Shown: positions 1 through 7,450, counted from the first letter of the stretch. The stretch is DNA of 10,789 nucleotides from Ktedonobacterales bacterium (GCA_025928125.1 JAICKD010000048.1:1-10789), one strand, 5' to 3'. Made by a program: numbers and translations. The notes: a model not told the origin generated them from the letters alone.

Positions 1-1377
1 CTTGGAGAGGAACCAGCGGTCGATGCCTGTCTGCGTATGCAACGCTTCGAGCATGCCAATCGCGCTATCGTTGCGCAGCGCATCGAGCAGGCTCCAGAGG
101 CGCACGTCGTTGGCGGGATATTCGCTGCCGCCATCGTCGGCAAGGCCGGACGATTGCAATGCGTCGGCGCGCAGTTCCAGCCCGCGCATCGCCTTCTGCA
201 GCGCGCCCTCGAAGGTGCGGTCAATCGCCATCACCTCACCGGTCGCCTTCATCTGCGTCCCCAGCGCGCGGTCCGCCAGCGGGAACTTATCGAATGGCCA
301 TCGCGGAATCTTGACGACGACGTAGTCAAGCGCAGGCTCGAAGGCGGCCACGGTCTTGCCCGTCACCTCATTACCGATCTCGTCCAGCCGCATGCCAATA
401 GCGATCTTCGCCGCGACCCGCGCGATGGGGTAGCCGGTAGCTTTGGAGGCCAGCGCCGAGCTACGGCTGACGCGCGGATTGACCTCGATCACATAGAAGC
501 GGAAGCTGTGCGGATCCAGCGCGAACTGAATGTTGCAGCCGCCCTCGACGCCTAGCGCGCGAATAATGCGGATTGCCGCGCTTCGCAGCAGTTGGTACTC
601 GCGGTCGGAAAGCGTCTGGCTGGGCGCGACGACGATACTATCGCCGGTGTGGACGCCGAGCGGATCGAAGTTCTCCATGTTGCAGACGGTGATACAGGTA
701 TCCTCGCCATCGCGGATGACCTCATACTCCAGCTCTTTCCAGCCGCCGAGATACTGCTCGACCAGCACCTGCGAGATCGGACTGGCGGCGATGCCACCCG
801 CGGCAATCCGTTCGAGGTCGGCGCGGGTGCGCGCGATGCCGCCGCCTGTGCCGCCAAGCGTGTAGGCCGGGCGGATCACCGCGGGTAGGCCGATCACCGC
901 ATCCGAAAACGCCAGCGCATCCTCGACGTTGGTCACGGTGCGGCTCGGCGCCACCTCCAGCCCCAGATCGAGCAGCAACTGGCGGAAAAGCTCGCGGTCC
1001 TCGGCCTTCTGAATCGTCGCCAGCGGCGTGCCCAAAAGTTTCACGTGAAACTCTTCGAGGATGCCCGCGTCGGCCAGCTTGACGGCGAGATTGAGTCCCG
1101 TCTGCCCGCCAAGTGTCGCCAGAATGCCGTCGGGGCGCTCGCGCTCGATCACCCGCCGCAAGACCTCGACCGTCAGCGGCTCGATGTAGGTGACGTCGGC
1201 GACGCCTTCATCGGTCATGATGGTGGCGGGATTCGAGTTCACCAGAATGACGCGCTTGCCCTCCTCGCGCAGTGCCCGGCAGGCCTGCGTACCCGCGTAG
1301 TCGAACTCAGCAGCCTGACCAATGATGATTGGTCCGCTGCCGATGACGAGCACACTCTTGATATCTTCGCGCGCCAT
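1..1377 (-). CDS. carB: Carbamoyl-phosphate synthase large subunit, 5' part (cut by window edge)
   Basis: This is the first 459 residues of a protein usually near 1,070 residues; the frame is open to base 1. It makes carbamoyl phosphate from bicarbonate, ATP and ammonia channelled from CarA, for pyrimidines and arginine. The part seen is the N-terminal carboxyphosphate-synthesising half. It shows the ATP-grasp landmarks in order: GSGPIIIGQAAEFDY near residue 13, LVNSNPATIMTD, GGQTGLNLA, the glycine-rich loop YTLGGTGGGIA, GWKELEYEV, NMENFDPLGVHTGDS, and IEVNPRVSRSSALASKATGYP. The start is ATG, five bases after the stop of the preceding acetyltransferase gene, with GGAG 11 bases upstream inside that gene, so translational coupling is likely. 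Residues FHVK in 'EEFHVKLLG' are encoded by a parS-like palindrome; E. coli has Gly where this protein has His. Identification is certain. Confidence 0.97.
   Translation of the reverse strand, partial: MAREDIKSVLVIGSGPIIIGQAAEFDYAGTQACRALREEGKRVILVNSNPATIMTDEGVADVTYIEPLTVEVLRRVIERERPDGILATLGGQTGLNLAVKLADAGILEEFHVKLLGTPLATIQKAEDRELFRQLLLDLGLEVAPSRTVTNVEDALAFSDAVIGLPAVIRPAYTLGGTGGGIARTRADLERIAAGGIAASPISQVLVEQYLGGWKELEYEVIRDGEDTCITVCNMENFDPLGVHTGDSIVVAPSQTLSDREYQLLRSAAIRIIRALGVEGGCNIQFALDPHSFRFYVIEVNPRVSRSSALASKATGYPIARVAAKIAIGMRLDEIGNEVTGKTVAAFEPALDYVVVKIPRWPFDKFPLADRALGTQMKATGEVMAIDRTFEGALQKAMRGLELRADALQSSGLADDGGSEYPANDVRLWSLLDALRNDSAIGMLEALHTQTGIDRWFLSK
1037..1052. promoter_or_regulatory. parS-like ParB-binding palindrome inside carB
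   Basis: AGTTTCACGTGAAACT is a perfect 16-bp palindrome. It contains the full 14-bp core GTTTCACGTGAAAC of the widely conserved chromosomal parS site (TGTTTCACGTGAAACA) and differs only at the two outermost bases. It lies in carB codons for Phe-His-Val-Lys. That ParB proteins load at this sequence is known for the family; that it works here is inferred. A second copy of the same core lies 5.4 kb away in pyrB. Confidence 0.8.
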
Positions 1378-1382
1378 GGGTT

Positions 1383-2261
1383 TTATCGCTCCATCTCAAA
1401 TTCGTAGACATCGACATCGTTGACCGGGTTGTAGCCAATCTTCTGATAGATGTGGTTGGAGGTCGGGTTAGCCAGATCGGTAAACAGGTAGCAAAAGCTG
1501 CGCCCGCTTTCCAGCAGATGTTGGCTCACTGTCGCGACGCACGCGCTGGCGTAGCCTCGGCCGCGTTGCTCCGACGGCGTATAGACTGGGCCGATGCGAA
1601 TACCGCGCGCTGTCGGATTGCCATAGGCGGCGAACGAAACAGGCATGCCTGCATCTTCCCAGAGATAGCCGCCGCGCGATGGCGTGGCAAAGTAGCGGTC
1701 CACCCAGTCAACCGCGTCGAGGCGCTCTATCGGTCCCAGCGCCTCCGCCGCGAACGCTTCGAGCCAGCGGACTAGCAGATCACGGTCGGCCTCGGTGGGA
1801 CGGCGGTAGCTGCCAGACACGCCTGATATCGGGATAACCGTCTCCAGTTCGTAGATGCGCTCCCGCATCGCCAGTCGCGCCGCCACGTGCGCCTGCTGTT
1901 GCCAGCGCTCGGCGAAGATCCGCGAGACTGGCGTCGACGCATGAACACCGGAGAGGCTGTCACGATAGCGCGACCAGAGATCGCCAGCAATGAGCCTCAA
2001 CGGCACCGATGGCTCAGCGGCGTGCTCCGGCGCGATCAGCGAGAGGATGACGTTGAAAGGAGGCGTGCGCATCGCCACCAGCACGACCGCGCCTGCATCC
2101 TCCACCAGCGCCATGTAGGGAATCTCATCGGCGGGCATGGGGCCGGGCGGCAACGTCGAGAGCAGGCCGAGCATCAGGCAATGCGTCGCCTCGTGGGCGA
2201 GCAGATATGGCTCGACCCGCGCCGCAAACTCATCGATATCGGCAAATCGCGCTAACTGCAT
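1383..2261 (-). CDS. GNAT-family N-acetyltransferase (292 aa, two-part)
   Basis: This is a predicted acyl-CoA-dependent N-acetyltransferase of unknown substrate. The C-terminal part, residues about 150-292, is a GNAT fold: the acetyl-CoA pyrophosphate loop is in 'PSEQRGRGYASACV' (229-242), and 'NPTSNHIYQKIGY' (265-277) is the usual end-of-fold motif. The N-terminal 150 residues are poorly conserved alpha/beta sequence, like the larger predicted acetyltransferases whose N-terminal half is a degenerate second GNAT unit. The ATG follows the stop of the upstream acetyltransferase after two bases, with GGGGA about six bases upstream. The frame is open further upstream, but that extension lies wholly inside the previous gene. 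It sits between carA and carB in the pyrimidine operon. No link to pyrimidine synthesis can be read from the sequence. Confidence 0.85.
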   Translation of the reverse strand: MQLARFADIDEFAARVEPYLLAHEATHCLMLGLLSTLPPGPMPADEIPYMALVEDAGAVVLVAMRTPPFNVILSLIAPEHAAEPSVPLRLIAGDLWSRYRDSLSGVHASTPVSRIFAERWQQQAHVAARLAMRERIYELETVIPISGVSGSYRRPTEADRDLLVRWLEAFAAEALGPIERLDAVDWVDRYFATPSRGGYLWEDAGMPVSFAAYGNPTARGIRIGPVYTPSEQRGRGYASACVATVSQHLLESGRSFCYLFTDLANPTSNHIYQKIGYNPVNDVDVYEFEMER

Positions 2262-2263
2262 GC

Positions 2264-2794
2264 CTATTCCCCGTCCAACGACTTCTCGAACATGGCGACT
2301 AGATAGGTACGATCTCCACCCTTGTGCGCCTTCGTGCGCATGCGCTTGTAGCCCGCCCGCTCGTAATAGGCGCACAACGCCGGGTTGTCACCCATACAAT
2401 CGAGCCGGGCGAGATGAAGCCCGCGCGCCGCGATCTCGCGCTCAGCCCAGCGCAGCAGCGCCAGCCCGATGCCACGACCCGCCGCGCTCCGCCGCACCCG
2501 CAGCCCATGGATATAGCCCGCCGCATCACCAATGCTCGCATCGCCCCAGGTAAAGGTATCGCTCGCCTGGACGATCACCGCGCCAATTACCCTGCCCGCT
2601 TCGCTGGCCAGATAGACCTCGCCGCGGGTTATCGCATCCTCAATCCACCTAATCGGAAACGTACCCGGCTGCCACTGGCGGACGCCGCGCTCCCAGAGCC
2701 AGCTCGCTAGCTCCTCGTGCATCTCCACGAAGGTAGCTACATCCTCAGGCGCCGCTGGACGCATCGTGACACCCGGCAAAAGCTCAATCTTCAT
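2264..2794 (-). CDS. GNAT-family N-acetyltransferase (176 aa)
   Basis: This is a single-domain GNAT acetyltransferase of typical length. 'IGAVIV' (70-75) is the central strand, 'LRVRRSAAGRGIG' (98-110) is the acetyl-CoA-binding motif A, and 'DNPALCAYYERAGY' (136-149) is the C-terminal motif. The substrate is unknown. The early 'WLWERGVRQW' segment resembles small GNAT proteins annotated only as family members. The gene begins 16 bases after carA and ends two bases before a second, unrelated-looking GNAT gene, so it belongs to the same transcript. No strong ribosome site precedes the ATG at 2794. A second ATG ten codons in (residue 11, before RPAAPEDV) follows GGGTG and is an alternative start. 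Confidence 0.87.
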   Translation of the reverse strand: MKIELLPGVTMRPAAPEDVATFVEMHEELASWLWERGVRQWQPGTFPIRWIEDAITRGEVYLASEAGRVIGAVIVQASDTFTWGDASIGDAAGYIHGLRVRRSAAGRGIGLALLRWAEREIAARGLHLARLDCMGDNPALCAYYERAGYKRMRTKAHKGGDRTYLVAMFEKSLDGE

Positions 2795-2810
2795 AGAGGC
2801 CTGTCACCAG

Positions 2811-3986
2811 CTACGCCGACTTGACTGGCAACTCTACCGGACGGTGCTCTTCGACCATCGCCGCGAAGCGGTCGAACAACCCCTGATTGTCCTCCGGGCC
2901 GGGCGCCGCCTCGGGATGATATTGCACCGAGAAGACCGGCAGCGTCTCATGCGCCATCCCCTCGACACTGCCGTCCGAGAGATTGATATGGCTGACGTAG
3001 AGGCCACTCTCAGCGGAAATCGTCGCCGCGTCCACCTGGAAGTTGTGATTCTGCGAGGTCACCGTCACCCGCCCGGTGCGTATCTCGCGCACGGGATGGT
3101 TGATGCCGTGGTGGCCGAACGGCAGGCGGCTGGTGCGCCCGCCCGCGGCCAGCCCCAGAATCTGGTGGCCGAGACAGATGCCCATCAGCGGCATCTGCTC
3201 CTCCCAGACCAGCGCGCGCGTCAACTCCACCAGGTTCGCCACACTCTCGGGATCGCCCGGCCCATTGGAGAGCAGCACGCCATCGGGACAGATGCGGCGC
3301 ACATCGGCGAGCGTCACGGTATGCGGCGCGATGACAACTTCCAGTCCGCGCCGCGCCAGGCTCCGGGCGATATTCTGCTTGTAGCCGGTATCGATCAGCA
3401 GGATGCGCGGCGCGCCCGCTGGCGCTGGCTCGTCCGCCTGCCAGGCATCCGCGGCCTTGATCGAGACATCCGCGACCACATCGAGATCGGTGACGGTATG
3501 CACACGATTCGCCTCGGCCACCAGCGCCGCGATATCTGGCGTCTCGCCCGCCTCATAGACTCGCAGCACGCCGCGCAGGGTACCATGCTCGCGCAGATGG
3601 CGTGTGAGAGCGCGGGTATCCAACTCGCAGACGCCGGGGATGTCGTTGGCGGCCAGGTAGTCATCGATGGAGGCGGAGGCGCGCCAGTTGCTATAGTCGT
3701 CGCTAGCCTCGCGCACGATCAGCGCGGAGAGCCACGGGCGACGCGACTCGACATCGGCCAGGGTGACACCGTAGTTGCCGATCAGCGGATAGGTCAGGAC
3801 GACCATCTGGCCGCGATAGGATGGGTCGGTGCAGATCTCCTGATAGCCCGTCATGCCCGTGGCAAAGACCACCTCGCCCCGGCGTCCGTGGCGCATCGCC
3901 TCAATCGCGCCGAATGGTCGCCCGGTAAAGGTCGCGCCATCTTCCAGCGCCAGCACCACGCACCGCTCGCTCCGCTCCCATTCCAT
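2811..3986 (-). CDS. carA: Carbamoyl-phosphate synthase small (glutaminase) subunit
   Basis: This subunit hydrolyses glutamine and passes ammonia to CarB. At 391 residues it has the family's usual length. The N-terminal CarA domain has 'FATGMTGYQEICTDPSY' (41-57) and 'YPLIGNYGV' (66-74). The C-terminal class I glutamine amidotransferase has the oxyanion strand 'LLSNGPGDP' (238-246), the nucleophile elbow 'GICLGHQ' with Cys271, 'SQNHNFQVD' (311-319), and the catalytic pair His357/Glu359 in 'SVQYHPEA'. All triad residues are present. The start at 3986 is backed by GGGAGG seven bases upstream. It follows pyrC after 21 bases. Unusually, two acetyltransferase genes separate it from carB. Confidence 0.97.
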   Translation of the reverse strand: MEWERSERCVVLALEDGATFTGRPFGAIEAMRHGRRGEVVFATGMTGYQEICTDPSYRGQMVVLTYPLIGNYGVTLADVESRRPWLSALIVREASDDYSNWRASASIDDYLAANDIPGVCELDTRALTRHLREHGTLRGVLRVYEAGETPDIAALVAEANRVHTVTDLDVVADVSIKAADAWQADEPAPAGAPRILLIDTGYKQNIARSLARRGLEVVIAPHTVTLADVRRICPDGVLLSNGPGDPESVANLVELTRALVWEEQMPLMGICLGHQILGLAAGGRTSRLPFGHHGINHPVREIRTGRVTVTSQNHNFQVDAATISAESGLYVSHINLSDGSVEGMAHETLPVFSVQYHPEAAPGPEDNQGLFDRFAAMVEEHRPVELPVKSA

Positions 3987-4007
3987 TCTGTTGCCTCCCG
4001 GTCTCTG

Positions 4008-5423
4008 CTATCGAACCGCCTCGCCAGTTCCGGCTGTCTTGCCTGCCTCGTCCGCCGCGTCATACACCACGACACCATCGAGCAGCGTCATCCGCACGCG
4101 CCCGCGCAACGGCAGACCCGCCAGCGGCGTATTATGCCCACGTGATGCGAACCGCTCCGGGTCAATCGTCCATGCCTCATCGGGGTCGAAGATCGCGATA
4201 TCCGCCGCCGCGCCCGGTTCGAGTGTTCCCGCATTCAGCCTCCAGGCGCGCGATGGCCGCGACGTGAGCGCGGCAATGAGCGTCTCGAATGGCAATTTGC
4301 CCGTTGGCGCCAGCGTCAGCAGCGATGCCAGCGCCGTCTCCAGCCCGGAGATGCCGAACGCCGCCTCGCCGTATTCGCAATCCTTATCCACCTGCGTATG
4401 GGGCGCGTGATCGGTCGCGATGGCGTCAATCGTGCCGTCGAGCAGGCCCGCCAGCAGCGCCTCACAATCGGCGGCTGTGCGAAGCGGTGGATTGACCTTG
4501 GTATTCGTGTCGTAGCGTATGCCCGGCTCCAGCGTGATCCCCTCGGCCGCCAGCGCCGCCGCCAGCGGGCCAGTACGTTCGCCCGCCACCCAGCTATCGG
4601 TCAGCAGCAGATGGTGCGGCGTGACCTCCGCCGTCACCGGCAGCCCATCGGCCTTCGCCGCGCGTATCAGGTCCACCGAGCCTGCCGTGCTGAGGTGCGC
4701 CGCATGGTAGCGCGCGCCCGTGAGCCGCACCAGCGCCAGATCGCGCGCCAGCATCACCTCCTCACCCACTGCGGGCCAGCCGCGCAGCCCCAGCATCGTC
4801 GCCACCGCGCCCTCATTCATCACGCCGCTGCCAACCAGATCCTCGTCCTGGCAATGCTCGACAACTGGCACACCCAGCGGCGCAGCGTATTCGAGCGCGA
4901 GGCGCATCAGGCGGCTGCTGTGGACCGGGCGGCCATCATCAGAGAAGGCGACCGCACCCGCCTCGACCAGTTCGGCCATCTCGCTTAGCTCGTGACCATC
5001 CTCGCCCTTGCTGATGGCAGCGATGGGGCGCACATGTGCAGGCGCACCTTTCGCGCGCGCGAGCACATAGTCAAGCGTTGTGCGTGAATCAATCACAGGG
5101 TTGGTGTTGGGCATGCAGCAGATCGTCGTGAAGCCGCCACGCGCGGCGGCCCGCGCCCCGCTGGCAATCGTCTCTTTGCCCTCGAAGCCCGGCTCGCGCA
5201 GGTGGGTGTGCAGATCGACGAAGCCCGGCGCCAGCACCCAGCTCGCGGGCAACTCCACCGTGCGGAGCGGCGCATCCGACTCCGCCGCTCGTGCCGCCAG
5301 CGCGTCGGCATCGGTCCCGTGCGCGACGATACGGCCATCGCGGACGAGCAGCCAGCCCACCTCATCGAGATGCTGGCCCGGATCGACGATGCGCGCCCCT
5401 ACCAGCGCCAGTTGTTGTGTCAC
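4008..5423 (-). CDS. pyrC: Dihydroorotase, type I
   Basis: This enzyme cyclises carbamoyl aspartate to dihydroorotate (amidohydrolase superfamily). With a GTG start at 5423 it has 471 residues; AAGGAG lies eight bases upstream. An in-frame GTG nine bases earlier (5432), overlapping the pyrB stop as GTGA, is inside that ribosome site and less likely. Metal and active-site residues, numbered from 5423, are all visible: His72/His74 in 'DLHTHLREPG', Asp162/163 in 'FSDDGRP' (the bridging carboxylate of bacterial type I enzymes), His190 in 'VVEHCQD', His243 in 'AAHLST' and Asp338 in 'IATDHAPH'. 'CCMPNTNP' is also typical. An active enzyme is expected, not the inactive PyrC-like partner found with some ATCases. 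A weakly conserved tail of about 15 residues follows the final beta-sandwich. Confidence 0.96.
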   Translation of the reverse strand: MTQQLALVGARIVDPGQHLDEVGWLLVRDGRIVAHGTDADALAARAAESDAPLRTVELPASWVLAPGFVDLHTHLREPGFEGKETIASGARAAARGGFTTICCMPNTNPVIDSRTTLDYVLARAKGAPAHVRPIAAISKGEDGHELSEMAELVEAGAVAFSDDGRPVHSSRLMRLALEYAAPLGVPVVEHCQDEDLVGSGVMNEGAVATMLGLRGWPAVGEEVMLARDLALVRLTGARYHAAHLSTAGSVDLIRAAKADGLPVTAEVTPHHLLLTDSWVAGERTGPLAAALAAEGITLEPGIRYDTNTKVNPPLRTAADCEALLAGLLDGTIDAIATDHAPHTQVDKDCEYGEAAFGISGLETALASLLTLAPTGKLPFETLIAALTSRPSRAWRLNAGTLEPGAAADIAIFDPDEAWTIDPERFASRGHNTPLAGLPLRGRVRMTLLDGVVVYDAADEAGKTAGTGEAVR

Positions 5424-5428
5424 GCCGC

Positions 5429-6646
5429 TCACTCCTTCGCCGCCTTCCCTGCTAGCGCCCCGCCGATCATCTCCAACACCGCCATGCGCATGGCGACGCC
5501 GTTGGTCACCTGCTCCTCGATCAGCGAGGCCGAGCCGTGGGCCACCGCCGAGGATATCTCGACGCCTTCATTCATAGGCCCTGGATGAAGCACCAGCGCA
5601 CCTGGTTTCGCCAGCTTCAGCCGTTCGTCATTGAGGCCGTAGCGTTGCGAGTATTCGCGTAGCGAGGGCAACAGCCCCGCCTGCTGACGTTCGCGTTGCA
5701 GCCGCAACACCATGATCGCGTCGGCGTCTTTGAGCGCGCGGGCGCAATCCGTCTCGACCGTGACGCGCCGCAGATCGCCCGTTCCCGGCACAGGGCGCGC
5801 CGCATACAGCTCAGCGGCGGCTGGCGGCAGCAGCGTGCGCGGGCCGCAGAGCACCACCTCCGCGCCCGCGGCGGTGAGCGACCAGACATTCGAGCGGGCG
5901 ACACGGCTGTGGAGAATATCGCCAAGGATGACGATGCGCTTCCCCGCCACCGTCTCCAGATGGCGCTCCAGCGTGAAGAGATCGAGCAGCGCCTGGGTCG
6001 GGTGGGCGTGCCAGCCGTCACCCGCGTTGACGACCCCGCCGCGAATGGCGCGGGCGATGGCATCCGCCGCGCCCGACTGACTGGAGCGCACGACGACGAT
6101 CTGCGCGCCGAGCGCCTGGAGCGTCTCGACGGTATCGCGGAGCGACTCGCCCTTGGTGACGCTGCTGGCCGACGCCGTCACATTCACAACATCCGCGCCC
6201 AGCTTCTTGCCCGCCAGCTCGAACGAGACCCGCGTCCGCGTGCTATTCTCGTAAAACAGGTTGACCAGCACACGGCCCCGCAGCGTCTTCAGCCGCGCCT
6301 CAGGTCGGCCTAGCAACTCGCGCATCGTCGCGGCGCGGGTGAGTACGGCGCGCAGTTCGTCGGGCGTCCAGTCGTCCAGGTCGAGCACGTGCTGGCGCGC
6401 AACTGCTATGGAGGCGGCGGATGTTTCACGTGAAACGGCGGATGTCGCCAAACTACCCGGCGCGTCCTGTAGCTCACCGACGCCAGGAGCGGTACTGGCC
6501 TCCTCCTCGATGATCTCACGACAAAGCGCCACGCACTCATCGCAGATGTAGACGCCACCAGGGCCAGCGATCAGCCGCATCACCTGGTCCTGCGATTTGC
6601 CGCAGAAGGAGCAGCGATATGTCGCCCGCTTCTCCACCTTTGTCAT
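5429..6646 (-). CDS. pyrB: Aspartate carbamoyltransferase with N-terminal ClpX-type zinc finger
   Basis: One uninterrupted 405-codon frame holds two parts. Residues 10-49 are a ClpX-type C4 zinc-binding domain: 'CSFCGKSQ' (Cys12, Cys15) and 'GVYICDECVALC' (Cys35, Cys38), nearly the N-terminus of ClpX. A low-complexity linker of about 35 residues follows. Residues about 84-405 are a complete aspartate transcarbamoylase, with 'STRTR' (135-139), Lys165 in 'SVTKGES', 'GDGWHAHPTQ' (209-218), 'GDILHSRVARS' (242-252), 'VLRLQRERQ' (313-321) and 'HPGPMNEG' (354-361). The enzyme makes carbamoyl aspartate, the committed pyrimidine step. The start is ATG overlapping the pyrR stop (ATGA), with GGGAGG nine bases upstream, so the finger is translated by design. 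The usual length without the finger is about 310 residues. A parS-like palindrome encodes linker residues 70-76. No separate pyrI gene is seen. The finger's role is unknown; ClpX zinc domains dimerise and bind partners. Confidence 0.95.
   Translation of the reverse strand: MTKVEKRATYRCSFCGKSQDQVMRLIAGPGGVYICDECVALCREIIEEEASTAPGVGELQDAPGSLATSAVSRETSAASIAVARQHVLDLDDWTPDELRAVLTRAATMRELLGRPEARLKTLRGRVLVNLFYENSTRTRVSFELAGKKLGADVVNVTASASSVTKGESLRDTVETLQALGAQIVVVRSSQSGAADAIARAIRGGVVNAGDGWHAHPTQALLDLFTLERHLETVAGKRIVILGDILHSRVARSNVWSLTAAGAEVVLCGPRTLLPPAAAELYAARPVPGTGDLRRVTVETDCARALKDADAIMVLRLQRERQQAGLLPSLREYSQRYGLNDERLKLAKPGALVLHPGPMNEGVEISSAVAHGSASLIEEQVTNGVAMRMAVLEMIGGALAGKAAKE
6422..6437. promoter_or_regulatory. 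parS-like ParB-binding palindrome inside pyrB linker
   Basis: TGTTTCACGTGAAACG matches the conserved parS sequence TGTTTCACGTGAAACA at 15 of 16 bases, with the inner 14-bp palindrome GTTTCACGTGAAAC intact. On the coding strand it spells the linker residues Val-Ser-Arg-Glu-Thr between the zinc finger and the ATCase domain. A site in an unconserved linker is free to vary, so its preservation suggests DNA-level selection. ParB binding is inferred. Confidence 0.85.
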
Positions 6647-7245
6647 GGGGTCGTGCCTCCCGGCTCTGGCTCGTCGGCACTACGTTCGGGCGCGGGAACC
6701 AGCACGACGGCGTCCACCCCGTCGATCTCGCGCAGCCGCACATGGATGCTCTCGGTCAGCGCCGTCGGGATATTCTTGCCGACGTAATCAGCGCGAATCG
6801 GCAGCTCGCGATGGCCGCGGTCCACCATGACGGCGAGTTGCACCCGTCGCGGGCGGCCCGCCTCCACCAGCGCATCGATGGCGGCGCGGGTAGTGCGCCC
6901 GGTGAAGAGCACATCATCCACCAGCACGACGGTCTGTTCCGCTACCGGAAGATCGAGCGGCGCGTGTTCCAGCGGCTGCTGCGCGGGGCGATCATCGCGG
7001 TAGTTAGTGATATCCAGCTCGAGGACCGGCACGGCGATGCTTTCTAGCGCGTCGATACGCTCGGCCAGGCGGCGCGCCAGCGGGATGCCACGGGTATGTA
7101 GCCCCACCAGCACCAGACCCTGCGCGCCCGCGTTGCGCTCCAGAATCTCGTGGGCAATGCGGGAGATCGCGCGGCGCATCTCCTCCTCGCTGAAGATGAT
7201 TTTGCCAACGCCGGTAGCGCGGCCAGTTGTGTCAGAGGCGCTCAC
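6643..7245 (-). CDS. pyrR: PyrR, pyrimidine operon RNA-binding regulator / uracil phosphoribosyltransferase
   Basis: PyrR binds pyr leader RNA when UMP is high and releases it with PRPP; many members also convert uracil to UMP. The 200-residue product has the PRPP-binding loop 'VVLVDDVLFTGRTTRA' (106-121), 'LVGLHTRG' (46-53), and the PyrR signature 'DRGHRELPIRADYVGKN' (142-158). A GTG start at 7245 is chosen because AAAGGAG lies seven bases upstream. The frame is open to an ATG at 7275, but that ATG precedes the ribosome site. The GTG overlaps the stop of a leader ORF (GTGA), and the pyrR stop overlaps the pyrB ATG (ATGA), so translation should be coupled through the chain. The C-terminal extension after residue 185 is acidic and proline-rich, beyond the usual 180 residues. 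Confidence 0.96.
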   Translation of the reverse strand: MSASDTTGRATGVGKIIFSEEEMRRAISRIAHEILERNAGAQGLVLVGLHTRGIPLARRLAERIDALESIAVPVLELDITNYRDDRPAQQPLEHAPLDLPVAEQTVVLVDDVLFTGRTTRAAIDALVEAGRPRRVQLAVMVDRGHRELPIRADYVGKNIPTALTESIHVRLREIDGVDAVVLVPAPERSADEPEPGGTTP

Positions 7246-7436
7246 TGGCACACTCCTTTCATGTCGCTTGTGCATGTCTTGTTACTGGCATGGATAGTGA
7301 ATGATGGCAGATCAGCATTGTGGAAAGAGCGGATGGCATAAAAAAAGCCTCCATCACCATCGCGCTGGATGGGATGAAGGAGAGCAGTTCTATATTCGAG
7401 AAACGCCCACAGCGGGCAGGCACGCGCACAGACCAT
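7242..7436 (-). CDS. Leader ORF upstream of pyrR (64 aa), candidate regulatory leader peptide
   Basis: An ATG at 7436 lies seven bases after AAAGGAG. The frame runs 64 codons (start MVCARACPLW, end MKGVCQ) and its TGA overlaps the pyrR GTG start as GTGA. The 13-base string GAAAGGAGTGTGC occurs both here and at the pyrR start, each followed by a start codon at the same spacing. The product is cysteine-rich and matches no family I recognise; a function for the peptide itself is not implied. The ORF begins just downstream of the PyrR-binding hairpin and contains an intrinsic terminator, so its translation is well placed to sense PyrR occupancy and control read-through. Translation is not proven; it could be a chance ORF in leader RNA. 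Confidence 0.55.
   Translation of the reverse strand: MVCARACPLWAFLEYRTALLHPIQRDGDGGFFYAIRSFHNADLPSFTIHASNKTCTSDMKGVCQ
7340..7380 (-). terminator. Intrinsic terminator (attenuator) in the pyr leader
   Basis: Reading the minus strand, CCTTCATCCCATC (7380-7368) pairs with GATGGTGATGGAGG (7361-7348) through 13 pairs, one a G-U wobble, with one bulged T and a CAGCGC loop. It is followed by C and seven Ts (7346-7340). It lies between the PyrR-binding hairpin and pyrR, the position of a Bacillus-type pyr attenuator, and also inside the leader ORF. A competing pairing exists: CTCCTT (7382-7377) and CCAGC (7368-7364) complement AAGGAG and GCTGG at 7455-7444. Confidence 0.8.
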
Positions 7437-7450
7437 ACGCACACTCCTTT

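Noticed and set aside
37..555. Open frames on the plus strand opposite carB
   Set aside because: Composition is typical of antisense frames and they lie entirely over well-conserved carB sequence.
2766..4145. A 459-codon open frame on the plus strand opposite carA
   Set aside because: It is a high-GC antisense shadow. carA on the other strand has all family motifs; this frame has no recognisable domain and is rich in Arg, His and Gln, as expected from reverse-strand reading.
6366..6371. Other CACGTG hexamers (near 1866, 4139 and 6366)
   Set aside because: They lack the GTTT/AAAC flanks and so are not parS.
6400..6500. Frameshift or gene boundary between the zinc finger and ATCase
   Set aside because: Codon-by-codon reading shows one continuous frame. 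No ribosome site or good start codon lies in the linker near residue 80, and the finger's ATG has a proper ribosome site.
7246..7275. ATG at 7275 as the start of pyrR
   Set aside because: The AAAGGAG ribosome site lies inside this extension, and the extra ten residues have no counterpart in PyrR. GTG 7245 has ideal spacing.
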